From: Clostridium moniliforme
Lineage (GTDB): Bacteria > Bacillota > Clostridia > Clostridiales > Clostridiaceae
Direction of reading: 5' to 3'
Assembly (NCBI RefSeq): GCF_017873235.1
Contig: NZ_JAGGJZ010000003.1
Coordinates: forward strand, 218,762-282,761
Length of the DNA stretch: 64,000 bases
Position numbers and translations under genes: made by a program
The notes under the pieces: generated by a model
What the model saw: only the letters and a program-made list of their open reading frames with translations
Databases searched by the model: none
What the model was told of the DNA's origin: nothing
Shown here: positions 15,981 to 25,400 of the stretch, in pieces
How the letters are laid out: each line of letters starts with the position of its first letter
Position numbering within the stretch: position 1 is the first letter of the stretch

Positions 15981-17544
15981 TCCATCAAAATTAAAAGATA
16001 TTCTAAATAAGCTAAATATAAAGAAAATTAAAGATAATGCTAAAAAGGAAAGAGATAAGTCATATGATATTAGAAAGATATTCGAGCAGATGGAGCTTGA
16101 TTTAATTTCTAGTATGCATAGGGCTTTTTATTTTCATAAAAAACAGCAAGAAGATGAAGGCTTTAATTGGGAACAATGGCAAAGAACTAAACTTAGAGAG
16201 TTAGAAAAATATAGGAAAAGAAATAAAAAGATAGTTGAAAGTTATAATAAACCTATTGAAGAAGCTATAGAAAGAGAAATACAAGGTAATTTTACAAATG
16301 GCCAAGATAATGTAGAAAAACTCATAGATAAGGTTAAGGTGCAATTCCCAGATGATATAAAAGAAACTCAAACAGTTAAAGGATATATAGCAAATGAGTT
16401 AGGAAAAGAGAGTGTACCTTCTAAAGAAACTAATTTTTTTGGTATTAATGAAAAGAAACTTAATGCATTACAAGAAGTAGTAACAAACGACTTAAAGAAA
16501 GCCCAATATTCAGTTCTTAGAAAGATGGATGATGTATATAGACAAACTATATTTAAAACTCATATGTATTTACAGAGTGGAACTAAGACAATTAATCAAG
16601 CTATAGATATGGCTACTAAGGATTTCTTAGACAAAGGTATAAATAGTATAGTATATAAAGATGGCAAGAGAGTTAATATTGCTAGTTATGCAGAAATGTG
16701 TTTAAGAACAGCAAGTCAAAGAGCTACATTCTTAGGAGAAGGTAAAAAGCGTGATGAATATGGAATACATTTAGTAGTTGTAAGTGCACATTCTAATACT
16801 TGTAAGATGTGTGAGCCTTGGCAAGGTAAAATACTTATTGATGATGTATTTAGTCATGGAACTAAAGAAGATGGAGAATATACACTACTTAGTAAAGCTA
16901 TAACAGAAGGTTTATTACATCCTAACTGTAGGCATACATTAGTAACATACTTTCCAGGTATAACTAGAATGCCAGTAGTTCCAGATGGTAAAGAAGCTAT
17001 TAAACTATATGAAGCAGAACAAAAGCAAAGATACTATGAAAGACAACTTAGAAAGTGGAAGAGAATAGAAGTTGGTTCAGTTGATGCTAAAAATGTAAAT
17101 GATGCATCAAAAAGAATTAAAGATATAAAAATTCAATTAAATAAATTGTTACAAGATAATAGACAGTTAAGAAGGTCACATGTAAGAGAAATAAACAGTG
17201 ATATTATTGAAAAAGTTGGTAGAAATGATAAACTTAATAGTAGAAGGTGGTTAAAAGCTAATTTCTCAACTCAAAAGAAATTTGATAAGCATATAGAAAA
17301 ACATTTATCAGAATATGGGTATATAACTCCAGAAGAATATTTAAATATATCTAGAGATTTACTAGCAGCTTCATTAAGTGAAGATGTAGAAGGTTTTATT
17401 AGCAAAGATGGATTTACATTTAAATATAGGAAAAGTACAAATGATTTTGCTGTAGGAAGAGCAGATGGAAAGATATCAACTGTATTTAAACCTAAAGAGG
17501 GTTATGATTATTGGTTAGAACAAATAAAAGAATATAAGGAGTGA
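15964..17544 (+). CDS. MuF-type minor capsid protein with toxin-like C-terminus
   Basis: 526 residues. ATG 15964 is 9 bases after GAGG; ATG 15958 is an alternative. Residues about 20-340 are the phage minor capsid 2/MuF head protein, ending in the conserved cysteine/histidine block (SAHSNTCKMCEPW near residue 275 and LLHPNCRHTLVTY near 317). A basic coiled linker follows. Residues about 428-526 (FDKHIEKHLSEYGYITPEEY, then ISTVFKPKEGYDYW) resemble the phage barnase-EndoU-ColicinE5/RelE-like (PBECR) nuclease domains that tip MuF polymorphic toxins. The domain call is from memory of family signatures, so moderate. Confidence 0.82.
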   Translation: MDKKNNPSKLKDILNKLNIKKIKDNAKKERDKSYDIRKIFEQMELDLISSMHRAFYFHKKQQEDEGFNWEQWQRTKLRELEKYRKRNKKIVESYNKPIEEAIEREIQGNFTNGQDNVEKLIDKVKVQFPDDIKETQTVKGYIANELGKESVPSKETNFFGINEKKLNALQEVVTNDLKKAQYSVLRKMDDVYRQTIFKTHMYLQSGTKTINQAIDMATKDFLDKGINSIVYKDGKRVNIASYAEMCLRTASQRATFLGEGKKRDEYGIHLVVVSAHSNTCKMCEPWQGKILIDDVFSHGTKEDGEYTLLSKAITEGLLHPNCRHTLVTYFPGITRMPVVPDGKEAIKLYEAEQKQRYYERQLRKWKRIEVGSVDAKNVNDASKRIKDIKIQLNKLLQDNRQLRRSHVREINSDIIEKVGRNDKLNSRRWLKANFSTQKKFDKHIEKHLSEYGYITPEEYLNISRDLLAASLSEDVEGFISKDGFTFKYRKSTNDFAVGRADGKISTVFKPKEGYDYWLEQIKEYKE

Positions 17545-17550
17545 TGAAAA

Positions 17551-17718
17551 GTGAAATGTCCAGTTTGTAATAAGGAAGTAGATATGTTTGATATCTGTGA
17601 TAATTGCAACTATCAAAATAGTGGACCAAATGAAAAGTTAGATGGCCCAGCAGGACCTAATAAAATGACATTAAGAGAAGCAAGGGAAGCATATAAAAAT
17701 GGTAAAGAAATAAAATAA
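17551..17718 (+). CDS. Small zinc-ribbon phage protein, 55 aa
   Basis: GTG start after AAGGAGTGATGAAA. CPVCN and CDNCNY near the N-terminus form a four-cysteine zinc knuckle; the C-terminal MTLREAREAYKNGKEIK is reminiscent of CPCC cysteine-rich proteins. Function unknown; lies directly behind the MuF-toxin gene and might be an accessory (for example an immunity protein), though nothing shows this. Confidence 0.6.
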   Translation: MKCPVCNKEVDMFDICDNCNYQNSGPNEKLDGPAGPNKMTLREAREAYKNGKEIK

Positions 17719-17752
17719 GAGCACTTACTTAGATAAAGAGTAGGTGCTTTTA
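17719..17752 (+). terminator. Terminator 1 of a tandem pair
   Basis: AGCACTTACT / AGTAGGTGCT (one wobble pair) followed by TTTTATT. Confidence 0.75.
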
Positions 17753-17790
17753 TTATGATTAAAAATAATAAAAAAGAGAGTAATTAATTA

Positions 17791-17818
17791 TAAGTCTTAG
17801 AAATAAGGCTTTTTTATT
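17791..17818 (+). terminator. Terminator 2 of a tandem pair
   Basis: AAGTCTTA / TAAGGCTT with GAAA tetraloop and T6. With the previous hairpin it separates the packaging block from the scaffold/capsid block, so capsid genes may have their own promoter or need antitermination. Confidence 0.75.
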
Positions 17819-17888
17819 TTGCCCAAAACTTGCCTAAGGCGTTAAAAGGTGCATGAAATTATTAATATTTAAGAAAGGATTGATTAAT

Positions 17889-18488
17889 ATGGCAAATTTA
17901 AAAGAGATATTAGGTGATAGTTTTAATAGCTTACCAGAAGATATTAAAAGTAAATACAAAAATATTGATTTAGTTGATAGTGCTAATTATATTGAAAAAT
18001 CTAAATTTGATGAGGTTTCACAGTCTAAAAAGCAATTAGAAAAGGACATTAAAGATAGAAATAAACAATTAGAAGATTTGAAAAAATCAACTGGTGATAA
18101 TGAAGAACTTAAAAAGCAAATTGAACAACTTCAATCTGATAATAAAAAGAAAGATGAAGATCATCAAGCAGAGCTTAAGGATTTAAAATTAACTAATGCT
18201 ATTAAATTAGCTATATCTGGAAAAGCACAAGACACTGATTTAGTGGCAGGGTTAATTGATAAAACAAAATTAATATTAAGCGAAGATGGAAAAATTACAG
18301 GACTTGATGAACAGGTTAAGAGTTTAGAAGAAAATAAAGCTTTTTTATTTAAGAGTGAAGAAAAAAACAATAATAATCCATTACCAGGTTTTAGAGTTGG
18401 TAATGATGGAAATCAAAAACATAATGATCCAGGTATTAGTATGAGAGATGCTATAGCATCACATATTCAATCACAAATACAAAAATAA
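17889..18488 (+). CDS. Phage scaffolding protein (GP20 type)
   Basis: 199 residues from ATG 17889 (AAAGGA about 10 bases upstream). Directs capsid assembly and is removed afterwards. Central coiled coil (residues about 40-105, heptad-like KKQLEKDIKDRNKQLEDLKK), then LKLTNAIKLAISGKAQDTDL and the LFKSEE region typical of GP20-type minor structural/scaffold proteins. Directly precedes the major capsid gene, as expected. Confidence 0.86.
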   Translation: MANLKEILGDSFNSLPEDIKSKYKNIDLVDSANYIEKSKFDEVSQSKKQLEKDIKDRNKQLEDLKKSTGDNEELKKQIEQLQSDNKKKDEDHQAELKDLKLTNAIKLAISGKAQDTDLVAGLIDKTKLILSEDGKITGLDEQVKSLEENKAFLFKSEEKNNNNPLPGFRVGNDGNQKHNDPGISMRDAIASHIQSQIQK

Positions 18489-18509
18489 TTTAAAGGGAGA
18501 TGATTTTAT

Positions 18510-19472
18510 ATGCCAGTAACATTAGCAGAGGCAAAATTAAATGTACAAGATGCATTACAAATGGGAGTAATTGATGAATTTAGAAAATCAAATTGGATTT
18601 TAGATCATTTAACATTTGATGATGCAGTTTCACCAACAGGTGGTGGGGCAACACTTACTTATTCATATACTAGATTAAAAACACAACCAACAGCTGCATT
18701 TAGAGATATTAATACAGAATATTCACCAAGTGAAGTTACTAAGGAAAGACATTCAGTAGATATAAAGATATTTGGTGGTAGCTATCAAATTGATAGAGTT
18801 ATAGCCAATATGGGTGGAATTATTTCAGAAATAGAATTACAACAAGCTCAAAAAATTAAAGCAGCTCAAGCTTTATTTAATGATACATTTATAAATGGAG
18901 ATAGTGCTACAGATAGTAAGGCCTTTGATGGACTAGAAAAAGCTCTAAAAGGTTCATCTACTGAATATAATGCGAGTGGAGATAGTATAATTGATTTATC
19001 AACTTCTAAAGCTGTAACAGATAATTATGTTGCTTTTTTAGATATGTTAGATGAATTTTTAACTACATTAGATGGAACACCATCATTCATAGCGGGGAAC
19101 ACAAAACTTATATCTAAATTAAGAGCATGTGCAAGAAGAGCTAGTATGTATCAAGTAACAAAAAATGATTGGGGACAACAAGTAGAATCTTATGGAAATA
19201 TACCATTTGTGGATTTAGGTACAAAGCCAGGAAGTAATGAAGATGTAGTTAAAACTGATTCTTCAAAAGGAACAACTTCATTATATGTTGCAAGATTAGG
19301 TTTAGATGGATTACATGGAGTATCTATGGCTGGAGTATCACCAGTACAAACATGGTTGCCTGATTTTAAAACAGCAGGAGCAGTAAAAACAGGTGAGGTT
19401 GAAATGAATGCAGCCATAGCATTAAAAGCTAGTAAAGCAGCAGGGGTATTTAGAAATATAAAAGTTAAATAG
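18510..19472 (+). CDS. Major capsid protein
   Basis: 320 residues. HK97-fold capsid candidate by position after the scaffold and by composition: LAEAKLNVQDALQMGVIDEF at the N-terminus, the SYQIDRVIANMGGIISEIEL helix, FINGDSATDSKAFDGLEKAL, and C-terminal LGLDGLHGVSMAG and GEVEMNAAIALKASKAAGVF strand-rich end. Ribosome site AAAGGGAGATGATTTT. Confidence 0.88.
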   Translation: MPVTLAEAKLNVQDALQMGVIDEFRKSNWILDHLTFDDAVSPTGGGATLTYSYTRLKTQPTAAFRDINTEYSPSEVTKERHSVDIKIFGGSYQIDRVIANMGGIISEIELQQAQKIKAAQALFNDTFINGDSATDSKAFDGLEKALKGSSTEYNASGDSIIDLSTSKAVTDNYVAFLDMLDEFLTTLDGTPSFIAGNTKLISKLRACARRASMYQVTKNDWGQQVESYGNIPFVDLGTKPGSNEDVVKTDSSKGTTSLYVARLGLDGLHGVSMAGVSPVQTWLPDFKTAGAVKTGEVEMNAAIALKASKAAGVFRNIKVK

Positions 19473-19483
19473 GAGGTATTAGT

Positions 19484-19771
19484 ATGGCTAAAATAGTAGC
19501 ACCTAATAAACAATACACTGGCATTAGTGCTAGTGTATATTTTTGCAATGGAATTGGAGAAACAACTAATGAAGATTTAATTAGTTGGTTTAAGGAACAT
19601 GGTTATAGCGTTGTAGAAGAAGATATTGCAAAAAAAGATAAGAGTATAGATGAAATGTCAGTGGAGGAACTTATAGCTTATGCAAATGAACATAACATAG
19701 ACATAGGAAAAGCTACAACACAAAGTGGAATAATAGAAAAAATTAAAACTGCAGAGCAAAAAGGTGAATAA
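19484..19771 (+). CDS. Small head protein with HeH/LEM-like C-terminus
   Basis: 95 residues. N-terminal 45 residues (YTGISASVYFCNGIGETTNE) are beta-rich and common after capsid genes. The C-terminal MSVEELIAYANEHNIDIGKATTQSGIIEKI stretch looks like a HeH/LEM or SAP-like helix-extended-helix module. Possibly a capsid decoration or head fibre base. Confidence 0.6.
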   Translation: MAKIVAPNKQYTGISASVYFCNGIGETTNEDLISWFKEHGYSVVEEDIAKKDKSIDEMSVEELIAYANEHNIDIGKATTQSGIIEKIKTAEQKGE

Positions 19772-19772
19772 T

Positions 19773-20135
19773 ATGTCTTATGTAGATAGTTCATATTATA
19801 GAGAAGAATTTAAAGGTAAAATCATTGACGATGATAATTTAGAAAATATATTAGAAAGAGCATCAGATCAGATTGATGTTTTAACTTATAACAGAATAAT
19901 AGGAATAGAATTTAAAAATTTATCTCCATTTCAACAAGACAAAATTAAAAAAGCTATATGCTTACAAGCAGAGTTTATAGAGCAATATGGTGATTTTATA
20001 AATATGCCTTTAAGTAGTTATTCAGTTGGTGGTACATCTGTTAGTTTTAATGGAAGTATAGTAAATGGAATAACTACAACTAAAGAAGTTATTAATTATA
20101 TATCTCAAACAGGTTTAAATAGTAGGAGGTTATAG
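19773..20135 (+). CDS. Head-tail connector (gp6-like adaptor)
   Basis: 120 residues from ATG 19773 (AAAGGTG upstream). Helical N-terminus (DDDNLENILERASDQIDVLT, KIKKAICLQAEFIEQYGDF) and terminal ISQTGLNSRRL match the small adaptor proteins that bind the portal. Overlap-free, follows capsid gene order. Confidence 0.78.
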   Translation: MSYVDSSYYREEFKGKIIDDDNLENILERASDQIDVLTYNRIIGIEFKNLSPFQQDKIKKAICLQAEFIEQYGDFINMPLSSYSVGGTSVSFNGSIVNGITTTKEVINYISQTGLNSRRL

Positions 20136-20137
20136 GT

Positions 20138-20464
20138 ATGGGTGTTAAATTACCATTTCCTAAATGGATATTGAATACTCCAATAAAAGTCTATCAAACA
20201 TTCATTAATGAAGATGGAGAGCCAGTAGAAACTCTTTTATATGATGGTTTATGTAATTATAATGAGAAAAGTAAACAAACTTTAGATGCTGAAAGAAGGT
20301 TAGTAACTCTTTCAGGTAAAGTTATTATTGAAGGTGATATTAATCCAGGTAAATTAATAGAAGGATATATTAAAATTGGAGATATAAAAAAAGATATTTA
20401 TAAATCATCAAGACCACGTAATCCAGATGGTTCTGTATTTAGTACTGAATTGGAGCTCATTTAA
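20138..20464 (+). CDS. Head closure / head-tail joining protein
   Basis: 108 residues, beta-rich (IKVYQTFINEDGEPVETLLY, RRLVTLSGKVIIEGDINPGK). Second in the usual adaptor, stopper, minor capsid, terminator series. The TAA stop overlaps the next ATG. Confidence 0.72.
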   Translation: MGVKLPFPKWILNTPIKVYQTFINEDGEPVETLLYDGLCNYNEKSKQTLDAERRLVTLSGKVIIEGDINPGKLIEGYIKIGDIKKDIYKSSRPRNPDGSVFSTELELI

Positions 20465-20850
20465 TGAAATCTAAAGTAACAATAAAATTAGATAGAGCAA
20501 AGATAAATACAATAGTAAATGCTAAAAATAAAGCTTTAGAAGAAACCACAGAAAATATATTAAGTGATATTAAGACAAGTGCTGTGGTCCCAAAGGGAGA
20601 TACTGGAGAACTTGAAAGAAGTGGTTTTGTTGATTTATCAAGAATAAATGATGGAATAACATCTATAATTTTTGATACACCATATGCAAGAAGATTATAT
20701 TGGCATCCAGAGTATAACTTTAGACAAGATAAAAATATAAATGCACAAGGTAAATGGATGCAGTCTTATATTGATGGAGATAATGAAGAATTTGTTGTTA
20801 ATGCATACAAAGAAAATTTAAAAAAATTTAGCAAAGGATTGATTAAATAA
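20464..20850 (+). CDS. Minor capsid protein (HK97 gp10/minor capsid 2-like)
   Basis: 128 residues. VVPKGDTGELERSGFVDLSR, IIFDTPYARRLYWHPEYNFR and NAQGKWMQSYIDGDNEEF are the conserved stretches of this head-tail connection family. Overlaps the next gene by one base, so translation is coupled. Confidence 0.8.
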   Translation: MKSKVTIKLDRAKINTIVNAKNKALEETTENILSDIKTSAVVPKGDTGELERSGFVDLSRINDGITSIIFDTPYARRLYWHPEYNFRQDKNINAQGKWMQSYIDGDNEEFVVNAYKENLKKFSKGLIK

Positions 20851-21236
20851 TGTTGCTAAGTGAAGTAAGAGAATATTTAAAAATTAAAATAGAATGTCCT
20901 CAATGGTATATAGGAAAGATAGATGGAACTAAAGAACAATGTATAGGTATTTATAGTATAAGAGGACCAAGAAGTCATATAGCCTTAGGTGGATTAGAAA
21001 ATACAAGCTATTCTACTAAGGCTATTTCTATATTAATACATTGGGGAAAGAATGCTAATATAGCAGAACAAAAAGCACAAGAAGTATATAATGTTTTATT
21101 TGGTGAAAAAGCAATTATAGGTGGTAAAAGAGTTATAGATTTCAATATGAGAACTACAGAGCCTATAAGTGTTGGAACAGATAAAAATGGGATATACGAA
21201 TATGTTATAGAAGTAAAGATAATACACGAAAGGTAG
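20850..21236 (+). CDS. Minor capsid 3 / tail terminator-like protein
   Basis: 128 residues. Short alpha/beta protein (YLKIKIECPQWYIGKIDGTK, ISILIHWGKNANIAEQKAQE, RTTEPISVGTDKNGIYEYVI) of the kind that caps the tail tube. Start ATG overlaps the previous stop. Confidence 0.75.
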   Translation: MLLSEVREYLKIKIECPQWYIGKIDGTKEQCIGIYSIRGPRSHIALGGLENTSYSTKAISILIHWGKNANIAEQKAQEVYNVLFGEKAIIGGKRVIDFNMRTTEPISVGTDKNGIYEYVIEVKIIHER

Positions 21237-21244
21237 GTAATATA

Positions 21245-21715
21245 ATGGCAGGATTTGAAGGAGTATTTCCAGTTTATAATTTAAAATTTAAGATTGGAAT
21301 AAAAGGTACAAAAAGCAATGATGATACAGATATGGTTGAAATAGCAGATATGGAGAATTTCGGTATAAAGATAGATGGTAAGGTACAGGACTGGACACCT
21401 ATGAATACAGCAGGCTGGGCTAGAAATTTAATGACAGGAAAGGCCTTTTCTTTATCTTTAAAAGGAAAAAGACATGTAGGTAATCCAGGTAATGATTATG
21501 TTGCAGGTGTTGCATGGAAAGATGGTTTAGATTGTAGTTCAAAAGGTGCTATAGAATTTCCAGATGGCTCAAAACTTACATTTGATTGTGTAATTGATGT
21601 TAAGAATGTAGGTGGAGATGATAGTACAAAGGTTGCTCCACTTGAATTTGATTTAAAAGGTGATGGAAAACCAACATATACACCAGGAACATCATCACCA
21701 GGAGTAAGTCATTAG
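21245..21715 (+). CDS. Major tail tube protein
   Basis: 156 residues. MVEIADMENFGIKIDGKVQD, GWARNLMTGKAFSLSLKGKR and the GNPGNDYVAG loop fit a tail tube protein that polymerises into the hollow siphovirus tail. Position just before the tail chaperone pair agrees. Confidence 0.84.
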   Translation: MAGFEGVFPVYNLKFKIGIKGTKSNDDTDMVEIADMENFGIKIDGKVQDWTPMNTAGWARNLMTGKAFSLSLKGKRHVGNPGNDYVAGVAWKDGLDCSSKGAIEFPDGSKLTFDCVIDVKNVGGDDSTKVAPLEFDLKGDGKPTYTPGTSSPGVSH

Positions 21716-21727
21716 GAGGTATAGACA

Positions 21728-22093
21728 ATGGCAAAAGTATATAACATAATGGATAAATTGGTTAATGTAAGACCAACAGTAAAAATAGATGAAGAACATG
21801 AGTATAAAATAAATAACAGTAAAAACAATGCAGTTTATATTCAATCTTTATTTTCTAATAATAAGAAAAATAAAAGCAAAGATAAAGAAATAAATGAGTT
21901 TGAAGCTTTAGATGAAATAATTAAAGCATCTTTAGGAAAAGAAGCTTTTGATTATATAGAAAGCTTAGATTTAAGCCTAGAAGGGTATAACTTAATAGTT
22001 AATACTATAATGGCTGGAATATCAAACGTAGAACTTGAAGAAATTGAGGAAATGGGTAAAAAAGAAATGGAGCGATTTCAAGAAGAAAAATAA
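21728..22093 (+). CDS. Tail assembly chaperone, gpG-like
   Basis: 121 residues, helical and acidic. Coats the tape measure during tail assembly. The 3' end overlaps an open frame (22035-22415) that has no good start codon of its own, the usual sign of a frameshift-made gpGT product. The following frame is +1 (equivalently -2), not -1. Confidence 0.78.
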   Translation: MAKVYNIMDKLVNVRPTVKIDEEHEYKINNSKNNAVYIQSLFSNNKKNKSKDKEINEFEALDEIIKASLGKEAFDYIESLDLSLEGYNLIVNTIMAGISNVELEEIEEMGKKEMERFQEEK

Positions 22094-22415
22094 CCAATGG
22101 TATGATTTAATTGAAGATTGGGAGCTTATAGATGCTTCCTTTACAGCTCAATATGGTATAAGACTTAGGAATGAACCAGATATGAGTTGGGATGAGTTTT
22201 GTACTTTACTTAGTGGAATAATGCCTAAAACTCCACTTGGTCAAATTATTTCTATAAGAAGTGAAGAAGATGAAGAAATACTAAAGAACTTTACTAAAGA
22301 ACAACATAAAATTAGGAACGAGTGGAGAAACAAACAATTAGAAGAAATGACAGATGAAGAAAAAGAACAGCAAATAAAAGAAATACAAGAATTATTCAAA
22401 CAAGCATTTAGTTAA
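22035..22415 (+). CDS. Tail assembly chaperone extension (Gp15/gpT-like)
   Basis: The frame 22035-22415 has no ATG before 22182. Its conserved part, NNQWYDLIEDWELIDASFTA, YGIRLRNEPDMSWDEF and PKTPLGQIISIRSEEDEEIL, resembles phage Gp15 proteins. It is probably translated by ribosomes shifting +1 or -2 near the end of the upstream gene (between about 22052 and 22090); a TTG at 22035 is the only internal start. The 3' end overlaps a hairpin at 22401. Confidence 0.7.
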   Translation: MKKLRKWVKKKWSDFKKKNNQWYDLIEDWELIDASFTAQYGIRLRNEPDMSWDEFCTLLSGIMPKTPLGQIISIRSEEDEEILKNFTKEQHKIRNEWRNKQLEEMTDEEKEQQIKEIQELFKQAFS

Positions 22416-22434
22416 ATCTAGGTGCTTGTTTTAT
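22401..22434 (+). terminator. Hairpin at the chaperone/tape-measure boundary
   Basis: CAAGCA / TGCTTG with inner TAG/CTA pairs, followed by TTTTATTTT. It starts inside the last codons of the chaperone frame; probably partial attenuation before the tape measure gene. Confidence 0.6.
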
Positions 22435-22459
22435 TTTAGATGAAAGGCAGGTGAAGTTA

Positions 22460-25400
22460 GTGGCAGATAACGATAGCGTAGGTAAGATTGGCCTTGATTT
22501 GGAGATACAAGGGGACGATATAGAAAAACAAATAGAGCATATGGCATCTAAGATAGGAAGTCAAATAAGTAAAACTTTAGAAGGAATTACAGGCAAGTTT
22601 GATTTTAGCTCTATGACTAAAGGAATTTCAGAATCTTTAAATAGGTCTTTTAATTCTATAAATGAAACAATAAAATCTAATGTTGAAAAGAATAAGCAAA
22701 GTATATTAAAAACTATTGAAGAGATTAAGGAAAGAGCTTTAGATGCTATAAGAAGTATTATGGCCAATGCCAAAAAGATTAAATTACCTTTAAACTTTGA
22801 ACCTGTAAAAAATATTGTAATGCCTAATCAAACTACTGCAAAGACAGTTAGTTCGAGAGGTCCACCTAAAACTAATACTGTTAACTTAGAAAGTATTAAA
22901 GCACAGATAGATAACTTATCTAGTAGTTTAGATATAACTAATAGAAGAATAGAACAACAACAAGAAAAGTTAGCAGGATTAAGAGAAGCTTATAACTCTA
23001 CATTTAATCAAGCAAGAAAAAATAAAATAGAAGAACAAATACTAAAAACAGAAGCTACTATAAATAAACTTATAAGTAAAAGTGATAAGGCAGGATTTAA
23101 ATTAGCTGATTTGGATGCAGAGTTTGAAAGATTAAGTAATGCTGCTAAAAGCTCTAGTAGTGGAGTAAACCAAGCTAATGAAAGTATAAAGAGAACATCA
23201 AGTGCTGCTAATAATGCTAGTAGAAGCTTAAGAAATGCCAATAATACAACAAGACAATATAGAAATAACATGAATAGTGCAAGAAGTGTAACAAGAATGT
23301 TTATAAGAAGTATGTTTATGTGGGGAATGGTTTTCCCTATTGTAATGAAGGGTATAAGTGCGGTTGCAGGATATGTTGGAAGTGCTTTAATGACCAATGC
23401 ACAATTTGCAAATAGTTTAGAACAGATTAGAACTAATCTTATGGTTGCTTTTATGCCTATTTATCAAGCAGTATTACCAGCACTTAATGCATTAATGAGT
23501 GCATTAGCAACTGTAACAGCATATATTGCAGCATTTGTAAGTGCGTTGTTTGGTAAAACATATCAAGCTAGTTTTGGAGCAGCAAAACATATGAATGCTT
23601 CAATAGCAGCAATGAAAAACATGGAGAAGCAAGGTAAGAAAACTGGTGGAGCAGTAAAAGGAGTAGGCGATAGTACCGAAAAAGCAGCTAAAAAAATAAA
23701 AGGTGCTTTAGCTGGATTTGATGAAATAAATAAATTAAGTATGCCAAAAGACCCAAAAGATAAAGCTCCAAAAGCACCTAAAGGTGGTGGAGGGGGAATT
23801 GACCCAATACCAATGGTTGCTCCTAATGTAGATTTAGGACCTACAAGTGCAGCAATGCAAAAAATAAATGGAATGGTAAAAAAATTAAAAGATATTATAT
23901 CTAGAATATTTCAACCTTTTAAAGCTGCATGGGCAAGAGAAGGTGCTGCAACTATTGCAAGTATTAAATATGCATTACATGGGATTTGGGAGTTAATAAG
24001 ATCTATAGGGCATAGCTTTTTAGAAGTATGGACTAATGGAACTGGTGAAGCAATACTTGTTGTTATTCTACAGATTCTACAAAACATATTTAATATTATA
24101 GGTGATATAGGTATTACTTTTGCTAATGCTTGGAATGCAGGAGGCATAGGAACTGCTATAGTACAAGGTTTAGCTAATGCCTTTTTAAATGTTTTAACAT
24201 TAATTAAACATATGGGAGATTCTTTAAGGCAAGTTTGGGGAGAAGTTGGTCCAGGAGTTGCAAAAACTTTCATGTCAATACTTCATTCAACATCTAAAGT
24301 ACTTGAAAACTTAACTCAAAAATTAGTTTATGTTTGGGATCATGGTGGAAGTCATTTATTTCAAGGATTTATAAGATTAGGAGCAAAAGTATTTGAATTA
24401 GCTGGATATATTTATACTCAATTTGTTGTTCCTATGGTCAATTGGTTTATAAATAATATAGCACCAGTTATCGCAAAAGTAGCAGATGTAGTAGGAACTA
24501 TTTTTGATGCATTTAGTAATTTAATAGGATGGTTATTGGGAAGTGGTAAACCTGTACTAGACATTATGATAATAACAGTAACAGCATTTTTTGCAGCTTG
24601 GAAAGTAGCAAAACTAATGGCATTTATTCAACAGGCTGGTGGTGTTGTAGGAGTTCTAGGCAATATAGGAAGAGCATTAAAAGAATGCACTTTAACTAAA
24701 ATAGCAGATAGAATTGAAACAATGAAGTTAACTTTAATGTATGCCAAAGATTTTATTGTTTCATTAGGAAAGGGAACATTAGAATTAATAAAACAAGCAG
24801 GACAATTTGTAATAAATACTGGTTTAAAAATAGCAGATGCAACAGCACAAGGTGTAATGACTGCTGCAACTGTGGCTTGGAATGCAGTTTGTGTAATAGC
24901 AACAACTGTTACTACTGCTTTAGGAGCTGCAATAGCTTTCTTAACAAGTCCAATAGGTATAGCTATATTAGCAATAACAGCTATCATAGCTACAGGAGTT
25001 CTTTTATATAAACATTGGGATGTTGTTAAGGCTAAAGCTATAGAAGTATGGGGTAAGATAAAGGATGTATTTAATACTTTCAAAAATTGGTTACAAGGAG
25101 TATTCCAAAGAGATTGGTCTAAGAGTTTTGGAATATTAGGAAACCTATTAAATGCATTTTTGAGAAATGTACACAATATATTTGGTGGAGTAAAACGTAT
25201 CTTTGGAGGAATTATAGATTTTGTTTCTGGTGTATTTACAGGAAACTGGAGAAGGGCATGGAATGGAGTTAAAGAAATATTTAGAGGAGCGTTCCAATCT
25301 TTAGGAGGAATTGCAAAGGCACCACTTAATGCTGTAATAGGAATAGTTAATGGAGCAATAAGTGGAATTAACTCTATTAGTTTTGATGTTCCAAGTTGGG

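Noticed and set aside
22052..22093. Classical -1 frameshift (lambda type) for the tail chaperone
   Set aside because: Frame arithmetic puts the extension at +1/-2, and the -1 frame meets a stop soon after the overlap.
24628..25176. Minus-strand open frame in the tape measure gene
   Set aside because: Mirror of a strongly supported plus-strand gene, no ribosome site, no domain; the same holds for 23008-23397 and 23911-24273.
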